Source: Acinetobacter pittii ANC 4050
Lineage (GTDB): Bacteria > Pseudomonadota > Gammaproteobacteria > Pseudomonadales > Moraxellaceae
Direction: 5' to 3'
Length of the DNA stretch: 64,000 nt
NCBI RefSeq assembly: GCF_000399685.1
Contig: NZ_KB976987.1
Coordinates: forward strand, 62,001 to 126,000
Shown: positions 7,440 to 17,078 of the stretch, piece after piece
Layout of the letters: every line of letters begins with the position of its first letter
Numbering within the stretch: position 1 is the stretch's first letter
Notes under the pieces: model-generated
Databases searched by the model: none
What the model saw: the letters and a program-made list of their open reading frames with translations, nothing else
Told to the model about the DNA's origin: nothing
Program-made: the position numbers and the translations under genes

Positions 7440-8045
7440 TTAGAATGTGTTTTTAGTAATTACATCATCGTAAGGAAGTTTGCCCACACGTGGGTAAGGC
7501 TGAGAAGCCGACTTACCAACTGCAATCATTAAACACACCACGTGATCTTCAGGTAAGTTAATCAGTTTCGCCATCGCATCAAAGTCAAAACCATCCATAG
7601 GGCAGCTATCTAAACCATGCTCTTGAGCAAGCAGCATTAATGTTTGAGCAAAGATACCCGCACTACGCATAACTTCATCACGTTGGGTTTGTGGACGGTC
7701 ACGGTAATATTGGTCAATCGCGCCAACCATAATATTTTGTACTTCCGGAGTCGCTCCATCCCATACACGTTTAGCATCAGCTTCCCATGTACTTACTTTT
7801 GCGCATAGTACAATCAGTAATGATGACTCTGTAACTTGTGGTTGGTCCCAAGCAATGGTACGGATGTTTTGTCTTAACTCAGCATCTTCAATGATGACTG
7901 GACGCCAGTGTTGTAAGTTGAAAGCGCTTGGGGCATTTGCTAAAACTTCTTGTAATAATTGCTTCTTGTCATCGTCAGAGATTTGAAAAGCAGGGTCAAA
8001 GCGTTTAACTGCGCGACGGTTACGGATGGCATCAATAACATTCAT
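7440..8045 (-). CDS. Nitroreductase family protein (FMN-dependent oxidoreductase)
   Basis: 201 aa, a typical length. The N-terminus IRNRRAVKRFDP is the FMN-binding start of the family, followed by APSAFNLQHWRPVII and, near the C-terminus, DSCPMDGFD and GKSASQPYPRVGKLP. Such enzymes use NAD(P)H to reduce nitro compounds, quinones or related substrates; the substrate cannot be deduced. It lies 32 bases after the short-chain dehydrogenase on the same strand, so the two form a likely operon controlled with the divergent TetR gene. Confidence 0.88.
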   Translation of the reverse strand: MNVIDAIRNRRAVKRFDPAFQISDDDKKQLLQEVLANAPSAFNLQHWRPVIIEDAELRQNIRTIAWDQPQVTESSLLIVLCAKVSTWEADAKRVWDGATPEVQNIMVGAIDQYYRDRPQTQRDEVMRSAGIFAQTLMLLAQEHGLDSCPMDGFDFDAMAKLINLPEDHVVCLMIAVGKSASQPYPRVGKLPYDDVITKNTF

Positions 8046-8077
8046 AAGATTTTCCTACTTAATAGGGGGTAGCGATA

Positions 8078-8863
8078 CTAGTTAATTTTATAACGTTGAG
8101 CTACATCAGCCGAAGAAAAGTTTGGTAGTAATGTAATACGTAATTTTTCAAAATTATTCCATTGATTTTCGTCTTTCAGCACAGGAATTGTAATTATTTC
8201 TTTACGGTCAAAACCAATCAGAGCTGCATCTACCAAATCATTTACCTCCATTAATGGCGGTATTTGGCTTAAATCTATGCCTGAACGTTCCCAAATTTCG
8301 GTTTTAGTGGCAGAAGGCAATACGGCTTGCACATGCACGCCATGATCTTTTAATTCTAAATGTAAACCTTGGCTAAAATATTGGATGAAAGATTTACTTG
8401 CACCGTAAATGGTAGAACCAAATTCAGGCGCTAATCCAAGCACAGAACCTAAATTGATAATAGCGCCTTTACCTTTACGTATAAGTTGCTGGGAAATTGC
8501 ATGAGATAACCGAACAACTGCAGTCATATTTAAAGTCAGAAGTTTTTCAATCTCATGACGATCTTGAGTTAAAAAGTTTCCGCTAAGGGCAATCCCTGCA
8601 TTGTTGACTAAAATTTCAATATCAGCCTCGTTTTTGAGTACATCTTCAATTTTACTAATGTCTTGATCTTTTGATAAATCGGCTTGAATGAACTCGACCT
8701 GTACACCGTATTTTTCTTGAAGATCTTTTGAGATCTTATCTAAGCGGTTTGTGTCTCGTGCAACCAAGATTAAGTGATAGCCACGTTGAGCAAATCGATC
8801 TGCATAAACAGAACCAATTCCTGACGAAGCCCCTGTAATAAGTACTTTTGATTGAGCTGACAT
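8078..8863 (-). CDS. Short-chain dehydrogenase/reductase (SDR)
   Basis: 261 aa, classical SDR. The cofactor motif TGASSGIG is at residues 10-17, NNAG near 88, a catalytic Ser in GSVLG and the catalytic Tyr/Lys pair in YGASK. Substrate unknown. First gene of a probable two-gene operon with the nitroreductase, divergent from a TetR regulator 122 bases away that may repress it. Confidence 0.9.
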   Translation of the reverse strand: MSAQSKVLITGASSGIGSVYADRFAQRGYHLILVARDTNRLDKISKDLQEKYGVQVEFIQADLSKDQDISKIEDVLKNEADIEILVNNAGIALSGNFLTQDRHEIEKLLTLNMTAVVRLSHAISQQLIRKGKGAIINLGSVLGLAPEFGSTIYGASKSFIQYFSQGLHLELKDHGVHVQAVLPSATKTEIWERSGIDLSQIPPLMEVNDLVDAALIGFDRKEIITIPVLKDENQWNNFEKLRITLLPNFSSADVAQRYKIN

Positions 8864-8985
8864 GTGATATCTCCACGCTTTAATTTTTAGATGATGGTTG
8901 TAATCTAAAATATACAGGTTTTGATGTCAATCATAATCAATGTATAATTATAATGAGCAGGGTAAATAAAAGTGGGTGCGCCATC
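8864..8985. promoter_or_regulatory. Divergent promoter region of the SDR operon and TetR gene
   Basis: An AT-rich spacer with a palindromic ATAATTAT and a TATAAT-like box near 8944-8951 for rightward transcription. The natural place for the TetR operator; no exact operator could be assigned. Confidence 0.4.
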
Positions 8986-9552
8986 ATGAAAGTCAGTAAA
9001 ACTCAGGTAAAAGAAAACCGAGATAAAATTGTTGAAAAGGCGACTCAACTGTTTCGCAGCAAAGGCTATGACGGCGTCGGTATTGCCGAGTTAATGTCTA
9101 GCGCAGGCTTTACCCACGGTGGGTTTTATAAACATTTCAGCTCGAAAACAGACCTTGTTTCCATTACCGCCAAATATGGTCTTGAGCAGGTTTTAAAAAG
9201 AATAGAAGGTCTAAACTTAACTCAATTTATTGAAATGTACGTATCTCGTACTCATCGAGACAATCGAGATCAGGGTTGCACTTTAACAGCACTATCTTGT
9301 GATGCCGCAAGACAGCCAGATGAAGTGAAAGTCGAATATGAACAGGGCGTCGAGCAGCTTATTCAGTTCATTATGAATGAACGAGCAAAACAAGCTTCTT
9401 TAGAAACGGCAGAGTTAAGAAAGCAAGCCATTAATATTCTTGCCCAGTCTGTAGGAGCAATTGCTTTATCTCGTGCATGCCCCGATCAGTCTACGCTTAG
9501 CGATGAAATATTAGAAAGTTGTAGAGAGAGCCTGTTAAAGTTAGCCGATTAA
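8986..9552 (+). CDS. TetR/AcrR family transcriptional regulator
   Basis: 188 aa from the ATG at 8986; an in-frame ATG at 8953 adds 11 residues but falls in the promoter-like TATAAT region. The HTH domain shows IVEKATQLFRSKGYDGVGI, then HGGFYKHFSSKTDLV. The C-terminal domain contains GCTLTALSCDAARQPDEVK, typical of the LmrA/YxaF-like TetR branch. Divergent arrangement suggests it controls the SDR-nitroreductase operon. Its stop codon overlaps the end of the convergent glycerate kinase gene by 4 bases. Confidence 0.88.
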   Translation: MKVSKTQVKENRDKIVEKATQLFRSKGYDGVGIAELMSSAGFTHGGFYKHFSSKTDLVSITAKYGLEQVLKRIEGLNLTQFIEMYVSRTHRDNRDQGCTLTALSCDAARQPDEVKVEYEQGVEQLIQFIMNERAKQASLETAELRKQAINILAQSVGAIALSRACPDQSTLSDEILESCRESLLKLAD

Positions 9553-10712
9553 ACTTTTTTATCTCTCAAACTTGTTTGGCTAAATTGAACTAGCCTCGCA
9601 ATATCTACTGTTCGCTCATAAATCAGTTCGGCTGCATGTTCGCAGGCGTGTTCTAATGTAATTGGACCATTGGCCAGTGAAAAAACAGCCGTAACGCCGT
9701 GCTCATAAAGCGCTTGGTAGCCTTCACCTAATGTTCCTGCAATGACAATAACAGGAACATTGTGCGCTTTGGCAATTTGACTCACTCCAAACACTGTTTT
9801 GCCACTTAAGGTTTGTTGGTCAAATTTACCTTCACCTGTAATGACCCAATCTGCATTTGAAATTTTATGGGCCAGTTGGTTAAGTTCGGCGACAACTTCA
9901 ACTCCAGCTTTAAAATCCGCATTTAAATAACTTTTGGCTGCGAAACCTAGACCACCAGCAGCACCAGAACCCGCTTCATCTCGTTTGTCGTAACCCAAAA
10001 GGTGTGCAGAGACATCGGCAAAATGGGAAAGCGCTTCATCGAGTAACTGGACTTGAGCAGGAGAAGCACCTTTTTGTGGTCCAAAAATATGTGATGCACC
10101 GTTTGCACCGCAAAGTGGATTAGTTACATCGGCAGCCAGTAAAAACCGTGTGTGCTGAATACGTGAGTCGAAATGTGTTAAATCAACTTTTGAAAGATGA
10201 CTAAGGGCAAGGCCACCAGCAGGTAAAACGTTTTGGTTAGCATCGAGCAAAACTGCGCCTAAAGCACTGAGCAATCCTGTGCCACCATCATTGGTGGCGC
10301 TACCGCCCACAGTTAAAATGATGTCTTTTGCACCTGCATCTAAAGCATCCAAAATGAGCTGGCCCGTTCCAAACGTTGTACTGTGGCAGGCATCACGTTG
10401 TGAAGGCGGCACTAACTGTATGCCGCTCGCTTGAGCCATTTCAATCATGGCAATACTTTGATTTTCTAACCATCCCCATTTAGCTTGAACAGGCTGACCT
10501 AATGGTCCGACCACGGTTTTTTCACGCCATTGACCACCGCAGACTTCTAAAACAGCTTCAATGGTTCCTTCACCGCCATCTGCCATAGGACATAAAATCG
10601 TTTCGGCATGGGGGAAAACTGCTTGCCATCCTTTGGCAATTGCTTGAGCTACGTTTAAAGCAGATAAGCTGTCTTTAAAAGAGTCAGGGGCAATAATGAC
10701 TTTCATAAGCAC
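9549..10712 (-). CDS. Glycerate kinase (GlxK/GarK family)
   Basis: 387 aa. Phosphorylates D-glycerate with ATP, feeding glyoxylate- or glucarate-derived carbon into glycolysis. Family hallmarks are KVIIAPDSFKDSLSA at the N-terminus, CPMADGGEGT, GGSATNDGGTGLLSALGA, GSGAAGGLGFAA and TGEGKFDQQTLSGKT. An ATG two codons downstream (MKVIIAPDSF) matches the usual family start equally well. The product phosphate position (2- or 3-phosphoglycerate) cannot be read from the sequence. It stands alone rather than in a glyoxylate operon. Confidence 0.92.
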   Translation of the reverse strand: MLMKVIIAPDSFKDSLSALNVAQAIAKGWQAVFPHAETILCPMADGGEGTIEAVLEVCGGQWREKTVVGPLGQPVQAKWGWLENQSIAMIEMAQASGIQLVPPSQRDACHSTTFGTGQLILDALDAGAKDIILTVGGSATNDGGTGLLSALGAVLLDANQNVLPAGGLALSHLSKVDLTHFDSRIQHTRFLLAADVTNPLCGANGASHIFGPQKGASPAQVQLLDEALSHFADVSAHLLGYDKRDEAGSGAAGGLGFAAKSYLNADFKAGVEVVAELNQLAHKISNADWVITGEGKFDQQTLSGKTVFGVSQIAKAHNVPVIVIAGTLGEGYQALYEHGVTAVFSLANGPITLEHACEHAAELIYERTVDIARLVQFSQTSLRDKKV

Positions 10713-11108
10713 TCTAATTCTGATGGGTTTTTAATTGATTTATACTGCTTAATACGAAAAAAGCATAGATAAAACCAAATCAGAGTCAATTTGAAAAATC
10801 GGTCTAATCTGTTAAAAATGAAAACCAATAATAATGTTTTTATCTGTAAAAAACACATCCAATAAATTTTTAATTATTTGTTATATATAATTTTTTAAAA
10901 ATAACACTAATAGACTGAATTATTGTAATTGTAAAGAATATGGCACATATTATAAGCAGGGTTGAGCCAGCTTTTAAAATATTGTGAATAAGATAAAAAG
11001 CGTACTCTCCTGACCAGCTAAACAGCAGATTGCCTAGATATAACCATAATTAAATTGTGATTTTATTGAATCTGTTGAGTGTGTAAGAAGAAATAAGAGG
11101 ATGAAAAA
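10713..11108. other. Intergenic region upstream of the molybdoenzyme gene
   Basis: About 396 very AT-rich bases between divergent genes. It must contain both promoters, but I see no clear operator, hairpin or small gene. An AGAGGA ribosome site at about 11096-11101 belongs to the next gene. Confidence 0.4.
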
Positions 11109-13517
11109 GTGGATAATTCAGAAGAACAAAAGCACATACAGGAAAATAATGGCTTTGCGCGAATTGAGCCATATACTCATCCTGCTGGCGGTTGGGGAGC
11201 GCTTCTTAGTGTTGCTCGAAACTTAAAGCGACAAGATATTTTAAAAAAAGGTTCAATTACCTTACTCAACATTAACCAGCCTACAGGTTTTGACTGTCCC
11301 GGTTGTGCTTGGCCAGAAAAGAAAGATGCTCATGCATTTAACTTCTGTGAAAATGGCGCAAAGGCAGTTGCTTTTGAAGCGACCAGTAAAACCGTTACTC
11401 CTGAATATTTTGCAGGTCACACTGTTAGTTGGTTATCAGAACAAAGTGATTTTTTTCTAGAAGACTTAGGCCGCTTGACCGATCCAGTCCGCTACGATGC
11501 TGCAACCGATAAATATATTTCTATTTCATGGGATGAAGCATTTCAGATTATTGCGAAACACCTCCATGCGCTAGACCACCCAGACCAAGCTGCGTTTTAT
11601 ACCTCTGGTCGTGCCAGTAACGAAGCGGCATTTTTATATCAATTGTTTGTGCGAAGCTTTGGTACAAATAACTTTCCAGACTGTTCGAACATGTGCCATG
11701 AAACCACAAGTGTTGGCTTACTTGACTCGATTGGTTTAGGAAAGGGCACCGTCACCCTAGAAGACTTTGATTTGGCTGATGCTATTTTTAGTTTTGGACA
11801 TAACCCCGGAACCAATCATCCGCGTATGTTAGGTACTTTACGAGAAGTGTCTAAACGTGGCGGTAATATTGTTGCGATTAACCCGATTAAAGAGCGAGGT
11901 CTAGAGCGCTTTCAAGACCCGCAAGCACCGCTTGAAATGATGACCAATGGTAGTACACCAATTAGTCGCTATTATTTCCAACCTAAAATTGGTGGTGACT
12001 ATGCGCTAATGTTAGGAATTTTAAAGCACTTAAATGAGTGGGATAAAAAAGCAGTCGCTTCAGGTAAACCCAGTGTTTTTGACCGAAACTTTATTGCGGT
12101 TAATACAGTCGGTTTTGATGAGATGATTGCTGAGATCGAGAGAACTGAGTGGGAAGATATTTATAAACACTCGGGGCTATCACCAGAGCATTTAGAAAAA
12201 CTCGCCCAACTGTTTTTAGAGTCCGAGCGTTCAATTTTCTGTTGGGGAATGGGTATTACTCAACACCGCCACGGAACAGCCAATGTGCATATGTTAGCCA
12301 ATTTATTATTGGCGCGTGGTCAAATTGGTAGACCGGGTGCAGGGCTTTGTCCAGTTCGTGGGCATAGTAATGTGCAGGGCGACCGCACCATGGGTATTAA
12401 TGAGCTACCTAGTCCTAAATTACTCGACAACATTGATCGCGTGTTTGGAATTAAATCACCAAGAAAAAATGGTTTTGGTGTGGTCGAAACCATTAAAGCC
12501 ATGGCTGAAGGTGAGGTCAAAGTCTTTATTGGTTTAGGTGGAAACTTTGCTGTTGCAACGCCCGATACCACCTATACGCAAGAAGCACTTAGAAAGTGTG
12601 ATTTAACTGTTCATGTTGCCACCAAGTTAAACCGTAGTCATTTGGTGTGTGGTAAAGATGCGCTTATTTTGCCATGTTTGGGGCGTACCGAAATTGATGA
12701 GCAGCTTCATGGTCCGCAGGCCATTTCTGTCGAAGATTCGATGAGTAATATTCATTTGTCGGCAGGGCGTAATACGCCAATTTCTGAAAATATTTTGTCT
12801 GAACCAGACATTGTGGCAAGAATGGCTGAAGCGGTGCTGCCAGACAGTAAGATCAAATGGAAATGGTACATTGAAAGTTATGACCGTATTCGTGACTCAA
12901 TTGCCGATGTATTTGATGAGTTCCATGACTTTAATTTACGTGTCTATAAACCGGGTGGATTCCACCTAGAGCATCCGGCCAATCAGCACATCTGGAATAC
13001 AAAAAGTGGCAAAGCGCAGTTTATAATTACACCGCTGAGTGAAGTCTATGCCGATAAAGAACATCAATATGCTGCTGCATATACCGAGAGTAAAGTTTAT
13101 ACCTTAATGACCACTCGCTCTCATGACCAATACAACACGACGCTTTATGGTCTCGATGACCGTTACCGTGGGGTGTTCGGTCAGCGCCGTGTGTTATTTA
13201 TGAATCAAGCCGATATTGATGAAGCTGGTTTTGAAGCAAATCAGTGGGTTGATATTGAAAGTGTTTTCTCAGATGGCGTGAAGCGTATTGTGCACAGTTT
13301 CCGTATTGTGCCATACAACATTCCACGTGGCAGCTTAGCGGCTTACTATCCTGAAACTAATCCTTTAGTGGCCTTAAGCAGTCATGACAAATATGCCAAG
13401 ATTCCGGCTTCCAAAAGTGTTCCGGTGATTTTGCATCCCGGTAATGCACCAGAGCACTTCAACTTGGCAACAGCAGTTGACCCTGAAGATGCAGATAGAA
13501 AAGTAAGCAGCCTTTAA
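11109..13517 (+). CDS. FdhF/YdeP family molybdopterin oxidoreductase
   Basis: 802 aa, starting at GTG 11109 with AGAGGA eight bases upstream. The family is related to formate dehydrogenase alpha subunits and binds a molybdenum bis-guanine-dinucleotide cofactor. Seen are FDCPGCAWPEKK (a Cys pair near residue 60), YTSGRASNEAAFLYQLFVR, DCSNMCHETTSVGL, GHNPGTNHPRMLG, RGHSNVQGDRTMGI, and the C-terminal molybdopterin-dinucleotide-binding domain with TTRSHDQYNTT. It lacks the four-Cys iron-sulfur motif and selenocysteine of classical FdhF. The substrate is not established for such YdeP-like proteins. fdhD follows 77 bases later, consistent with a shared operon. Confidence 0.9.
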   Translation: MDNSEEQKHIQENNGFARIEPYTHPAGGWGALLSVARNLKRQDILKKGSITLLNINQPTGFDCPGCAWPEKKDAHAFNFCENGAKAVAFEATSKTVTPEYFAGHTVSWLSEQSDFFLEDLGRLTDPVRYDAATDKYISISWDEAFQIIAKHLHALDHPDQAAFYTSGRASNEAAFLYQLFVRSFGTNNFPDCSNMCHETTSVGLLDSIGLGKGTVTLEDFDLADAIFSFGHNPGTNHPRMLGTLREVSKRGGNIVAINPIKERGLERFQDPQAPLEMMTNGSTPISRYYFQPKIGGDYALMLGILKHLNEWDKKAVASGKPSVFDRNFIAVNTVGFDEMIAEIERTEWEDIYKHSGLSPEHLEKLAQLFLESERSIFCWGMGITQHRHGTANVHMLANLLLARGQIGRPGAGLCPVRGHSNVQGDRTMGINELPSPKLLDNIDRVFGIKSPRKNGFGVVETIKAMAEGEVKVFIGLGGNFAVATPDTTYTQEALRKCDLTVHVATKLNRSHLVCGKDALILPCLGRTEIDEQLHGPQAISVEDSMSNIHLSAGRNTPISENILSEPDIVARMAEAVLPDSKIKWKWYIESYDRIRDSIADVFDEFHDFNLRVYKPGGFHLEHPANQHIWNTKSGKAQFIITPLSEVYADKEHQYAAAYTESKVYTLMTTRSHDQYNTTLYGLDDRYRGVFGQRRVLFMNQADIDEAGFEANQWVDIESVFSDGVKRIVHSFRIVPYNIPRGSLAAYYPETNPLVALSSHDKYAKIPASKSVPVILHPGNAPEHFNLATAVDPEDADRKVSSL

Positions 13518-13549
13518 ATCAAAGGCGATATTAACAATATCATCTCAAC

Positions 13550-13575
13550 AAGTGGTGCTATTCAAAGCGCCACTT
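13550..13575 (+). repeat. Intercistronic hairpin before fdhD
   Basis: AAGTGGTGCT and AGCGCCACTT pair (10 bp with one G-T) around a six-base loop. It ends seven bases before the fdhD ribosome site and has no T-tract, so it is more likely an mRNA-stabilising or translational element than a terminator. Confidence 0.45.
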
Positions 13576-13594
13576 CAAGATAAAGGAAATTATT

Positions 13595-14380
13595 TTGACA
13601 CCAGATTCTTATGGGGTTGAAACATTACAAGTAAAGCGGTTTAAGAAAGCCGAGTCTAAAAGTGTTTTAGATCATATTGTTCAAGAGCATCCGATTGCTT
13701 TGGTATATAACGGTATTTCTCATGCGGTGATGATGGCAACACCGACAAATGTCGATTTATTTGCCAAAGGTTTTAGCCTCTCCGAAGGTATTTTAACGAG
13801 CTTAAAAGAACTATATGCCATTGAGGTGTATCAAAGTGAATTGGGCATTACGGTTGAAATGACTATTTCATCCAGAGCTTTTACTGCCTTAAAAGAAAGG
13901 CGACGTATGTTGGTGGGTCGTACAGGTTGTGGTTTGTGTGGTATTGAAAGTTTAGAGCAGCTTCAGCTCGACATTTCTAAAATTACGATCGAACCTTCCA
14001 AAAAGTGGCTTGAGCAAATTCCAGTTGCGATTTCTCAATTAAAAGATCAACAAAAAATTACTGCCTTAACAGGTGGAGCACATGCCGCAGCTTGGGTGGT
14101 TGAAGGCAAAATTATAGCTTTATTTGAAGATGTTGGCCGTCACAATGCCTTAGATAAATTGCTGGGTTATTTAGCTCAAGAAAACTATGACACCAGTGCA
14201 GGTTTTGTGGTGATGACCAGTCGTGCAAGCTATGAGCTGATACGAAAATGTGCCCAGCTTAATATTGGTTTATTGGCTTCAATTTCTGCTCCAACCAGTA
14301 TGGCCATTAAGCTCGCAAAAATATCTGGTTTAACATTGGCAAGCTTTTGTCGCGGAGATGATTTTGTTTTATATACATGA
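13595..14380 (+). CDS. fdhD: Formate dehydrogenase accessory sulfurtransferase FdhD
   Basis: 261 aa, starting at TTG 13595 with AAAGGA at 13583-13588. FdhD passes sulfur from IscS to the molybdenum cofactor, which formate dehydrogenases need for activity. The family CxxC loop is present (GRTGCGLCGIESL, near residue 113), as are TGGAHAAAW, EDVGRHNALDKLLG and TSRASYELIRK. It probably serves the molybdoenzyme encoded just upstream. Rare start codons are used by both genes. Confidence 0.95.
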   Translation: MTPDSYGVETLQVKRFKKAESKSVLDHIVQEHPIALVYNGISHAVMMATPTNVDLFAKGFSLSEGILTSLKELYAIEVYQSELGITVEMTISSRAFTALKERRRMLVGRTGCGLCGIESLEQLQLDISKITIEPSKKWLEQIPVAISQLKDQQKITALTGGAHAAAWVVEGKIIALFEDVGRHNALDKLLGYLAQENYDTSAGFVVMTSRASYELIRKCAQLNIGLLASISAPTSMAIKLAKISGLTLASFCRGDDFVLYT

Positions 14381-14530
14381 GCATAGTGCTTTAAAATATT
14401 GATGAAATAAGTTCAAATCAAAAGAATGCTCAAAAATAATGGCAATATACATTTCTATTTTGCCCAATTTTAAGTTAAGCACGAGCTTTATACTTTATGA
14501 TCAGATGTATGTAGTTCAGAGTGTGTCCCA

Positions 14531-14923
14531 ATGGCTTGGTTGCAGTCTTTAAAAGATTGGGCAAAACGTCTAAAAAAACAAATTATTATGCTTTGGTTTG
14601 CATCAAAGCATCCTCAAATGCCGTGGTTACCCAAAATTATTGCTGTGGTGGCTGTGGCTTATGCTTTTAGTCCGATCGATTTAATTCCAGATTTTATTCC
14701 CATTTTAGGATTTATTGATGACGCTTTAATTTTGCCCATACTGATTTGGTTAGCGGTTCAATTTACGCCTAAACAAGTCATTTTAGAAGCAGAACAACAA
14801 GCTGAAGAATGGCTAGAACAGCAAGAGCGTCGACCTCAAAATTATTTGGTTGCTGTACTCATTATTTTAATTTGGATAACTTTGGCAATGATGGCTTATT
14901 TTTATTTTGGTGGTGGGTTGTAA
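14531..14923 (+). CDS. YkvA-type DUF1232 membrane protein
   Basis: 130 aa. The DUF1232 core is visible: YAFSPIDLIPDFIPILGFIDDALILP (about residues 47-72), followed by a Glu/Gln-rich stretch and a C-terminal transmembrane helix (YLVAVLIILIWITLAMMAYFYF). Inner-membrane location is expected. The family's function is unknown. It lies about 100 bases upstream of pdxB on the same strand and could share its transcript. Confidence 0.85.
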   Translation: MAWLQSLKDWAKRLKKQIIMLWFASKHPQMPWLPKIIAVVAVAYAFSPIDLIPDFIPILGFIDDALILPILIWLAVQFTPKQVILEAEQQAEEWLEQQERRPQNYLVAVLIILIWITLAMMAYFYFGGGL

Positions 14924-15029
14924 TTTATAAACCATCAAAGTTTAGAATCGTGAATTTAAAGGCATTAACATTGTGCTTTGCTACAACTCAAAGGATAATA
15001 ACGTTTTTATAAGCTATGGGTTGCAGACA

Positions 15030-16097
15030 ATGAAAATCGTCGCAGATGAAAATTTGGCATTTACCGATTACTTTTTTTCTGAGTTTGGCGATATTCAACA
15101 CAAAGCAGGGCGCACTTTAACTCATGCAGATGTCAAAGATGCTGAAGCATTATTAGTTCGCTCAGTCACCGCAGTGAATGAAAGTTTAATTGAAAATACA
15201 GCATTAAAATATGTGGGCAGCGCGACAATCGGCACTGATCATTTAGACATTGCGGCTTTAGAAAAACAAAGAATTACATGGGCTAATGCCGCAGGGTGTA
15301 ATGCACAGGCTGTGGCTGAATATGTCATTACTGCTTTACTTCATTTAGATGAGAGCCTTTTAGAACAACAAGAAAAATTTACGCTAGGCATTGTGGGTCT
15401 TGGAAATGTCGGTAAGCGTTTGGCCTATATGGCCCAGTTACTTGGTTGGAATGTGATTGGTTTTGACCCATATGTGCATTTAGATTCAATTGAAAATGTA
15501 AACTTTCAAACTTTATTGCAACAAGCCAATGCAATTTCAATTCATGTACCTTTAACCAAAAATGATGAACATGCCACATATCATCTGTTTGATGAAAAAG
15601 CTTTTGCAGCGCTTCAACCGAACACGATTTTAATTAATAGTGCACGTGGCCCAGTCGTTAAAGAAGCCGCTTTAATCGAAGACCTTCAACATACTCAGCG
15701 TAAAGTCGTGCTTGATGTATTTGAACATGAACCCGTCATCTCTGAAGAACTTATAGATATGTTGGCTTTAGCAACACCGCATATTGCAGGTTATAGCTTG
15801 GAAGGTAAGGCCCGTGGTACGCAAATGATTTATGAAGCGTTCTGCCAAAAGTTTGGATTCGATATAAATAAACGTTTCGAAACTCAGTTGCCTGCATGCG
15901 ACGACTATTTTTCAGGAAATGATTTAAAAGCAGTGTTAAAGCAAAAATTAGCTCAAATTTATGATGTTGCTCAAGATGATGCCAACATTCGTGCCTGCAT
16001 TAAAGATGGCAAAGTTGAGCAAAAAGCATTTGATTTATTACGTAAGAATTATCCGCTGCGCCGTGAATGGGCAGCACATGGGGGGCCACAGGCATGA
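15030..16097 (+). CDS. pdxB: Erythronate-4-phosphate dehydrogenase PdxB
   Basis: 355 aa from the ATG at 15030 (MKIVADENLAF matches the family; the frame continues upstream to 14973). Second step of the DXP-dependent pyridoxal phosphate pathway: oxidises 4-phosphoerythronate. D-2-hydroxyacid dehydrogenase features seen are the NAD motif GIVGLGNVGKRL, the catalytic Arg in NSARGP, the Glu in FEHEP and the His in TPHIAGYSLEGKARG, followed by the PdxB-specific C-terminal dimerisation domain. The stop codon overlaps the epmA start as ATGA, so the two are translationally coupled. serC, the next enzyme of the pathway, is elsewhere in this window (36254). Confidence 0.95.
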   Translation: MKIVADENLAFTDYFFSEFGDIQHKAGRTLTHADVKDAEALLVRSVTAVNESLIENTALKYVGSATIGTDHLDIAALEKQRITWANAAGCNAQAVAEYVITALLHLDESLLEQQEKFTLGIVGLGNVGKRLAYMAQLLGWNVIGFDPYVHLDSIENVNFQTLLQQANAISIHVPLTKNDEHATYHLFDEKAFAALQPNTILINSARGPVVKEAALIEDLQHTQRKVVLDVFEHEPVISEELIDMLALATPHIAGYSLEGKARGTQMIYEAFCQKFGFDINKRFETQLPACDDYFSGNDLKAVLKQKLAQIYDVAQDDANIRACIKDGKVEQKAFDLLRKNYPLRREWAAHGGPQA

Positions 16098-17068
16098 GTT
16101 TAAGTTATCAACCAACTTGTTCAATTGATGCTTTAAAGGCTCGTGCTAAGCTTTACACTCAAATTCGTCAGTTTTTTGCTGAACGTGATGTGATGGAGGT
16201 CGAAACTCCCATTGTTTCACAAGCAGGTGTCACCGATGTACATTTAGCTTCTGTTCAGGTTTTACGTCATATTAATGGCAAATTGCGAACTCAATATTTA
16301 CAAACCTCACCAGAGTTTGCCATGAAGCGTTTGCTGGCAAGTGGCAGCGGGCCGATTTATCAAATCTGTAAGGTTTTCCGAGACGATGAACATGGACGCA
16401 AACACAACAGTGAATTTACCATGCTTGAATGGTATCGTCCGGGTCTAGACTTAAAAGCTTTAATGCATGAAACCGCTGATTTATTGCAAACCTGTTTACA
16501 GCATCGTTTTGGTGAAGTTCGTCCGTTTATTCTAAGTTATAAGCATGCCTTTCAAGATCGCCTAGACATCAACCCTTTACAAGCAACGCTGAAGCAACTC
16601 AAAGATACGGCAAATCGTGTGGGGTTAAATCTTGATTTAGGCGATGACCGTTTAGCTTATATGGATTTGTTGTTTTCTCATTTTGTTGAGCCAAGTTTAG
16701 GTTTTGATGCGCCTGTCTTTTTAACTGACTTTCCGCCAGAAATGGCGTCTTTAGCAAAAGTAAAAGTAGATGAAGATGGGGAAGAGGTTGCAGCACGGTT
16801 TGAGGTTTATATTGAAGGTTTAGAGCTTGCCAATGCATACGATGAATTACTTGATGCAGACGTGTTACGTTCACGCTTTGAAGCAGACAATGCAGAGCGT
16901 GCTAAACAAGGCCTTCATGTCATGCCATTAGATGAGCATTTATTATCAGCGTTACCTCATATGCCTGAATGTTCTGGTATCGCTTTAGGTGTAGACCGTT
17001 TACTCATGGTTGCCACAGATCAGGTCAAAATTGAAAAAGTAGTTACCTTTCCAGCAGAAATTGCTTAA
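16094..17068 (+). CDS. epmA: Elongation factor P--(R)-beta-lysine ligase EpmA
   Basis: 324 aa from the ATG at 16094. EpmA (PoxA/GenX) is a truncated class II lysyl-tRNA synthetase that attaches beta-lysine to a conserved Lys of EF-P, allowing ribosomes to pass polyproline stretches. It lacks the anticodon-binding domain. Catalytic motifs are seen: RQFFAERDVMEVETPIVS (motif 1), FRDDEHGRKHNSEFTMLEWY (motif 2) and GIALGVDRLLMV (motif 3). Overlaps pdxB by 4 bases. The pairing with the vitamin B6 gene is of interest because the partner EpmB is PLP-dependent. Confidence 0.94.
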   Translation: MSLSYQPTCSIDALKARAKLYTQIRQFFAERDVMEVETPIVSQAGVTDVHLASVQVLRHINGKLRTQYLQTSPEFAMKRLLASGSGPIYQICKVFRDDEHGRKHNSEFTMLEWYRPGLDLKALMHETADLLQTCLQHRFGEVRPFILSYKHAFQDRLDINPLQATLKQLKDTANRVGLNLDLGDDRLAYMDLLFSHFVEPSLGFDAPVFLTDFPPEMASLAKVKVDEDGEEVAARFEVYIEGLELANAYDELLDADVLRSRFEADNAERAKQGLHVMPLDEHLLSALPHMPECSGIALGVDRLLMVATDQVKIEKVVTFPAEIA

Positions 17069-17078
17069 AACTGACAAA

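Noticed and set aside
12316..12571. Alternative frames inside the molybdoenzyme gene
   Set aside because: Overlapped by a complete, motif-rich coding sequence; no ribosome sites or conserved features.
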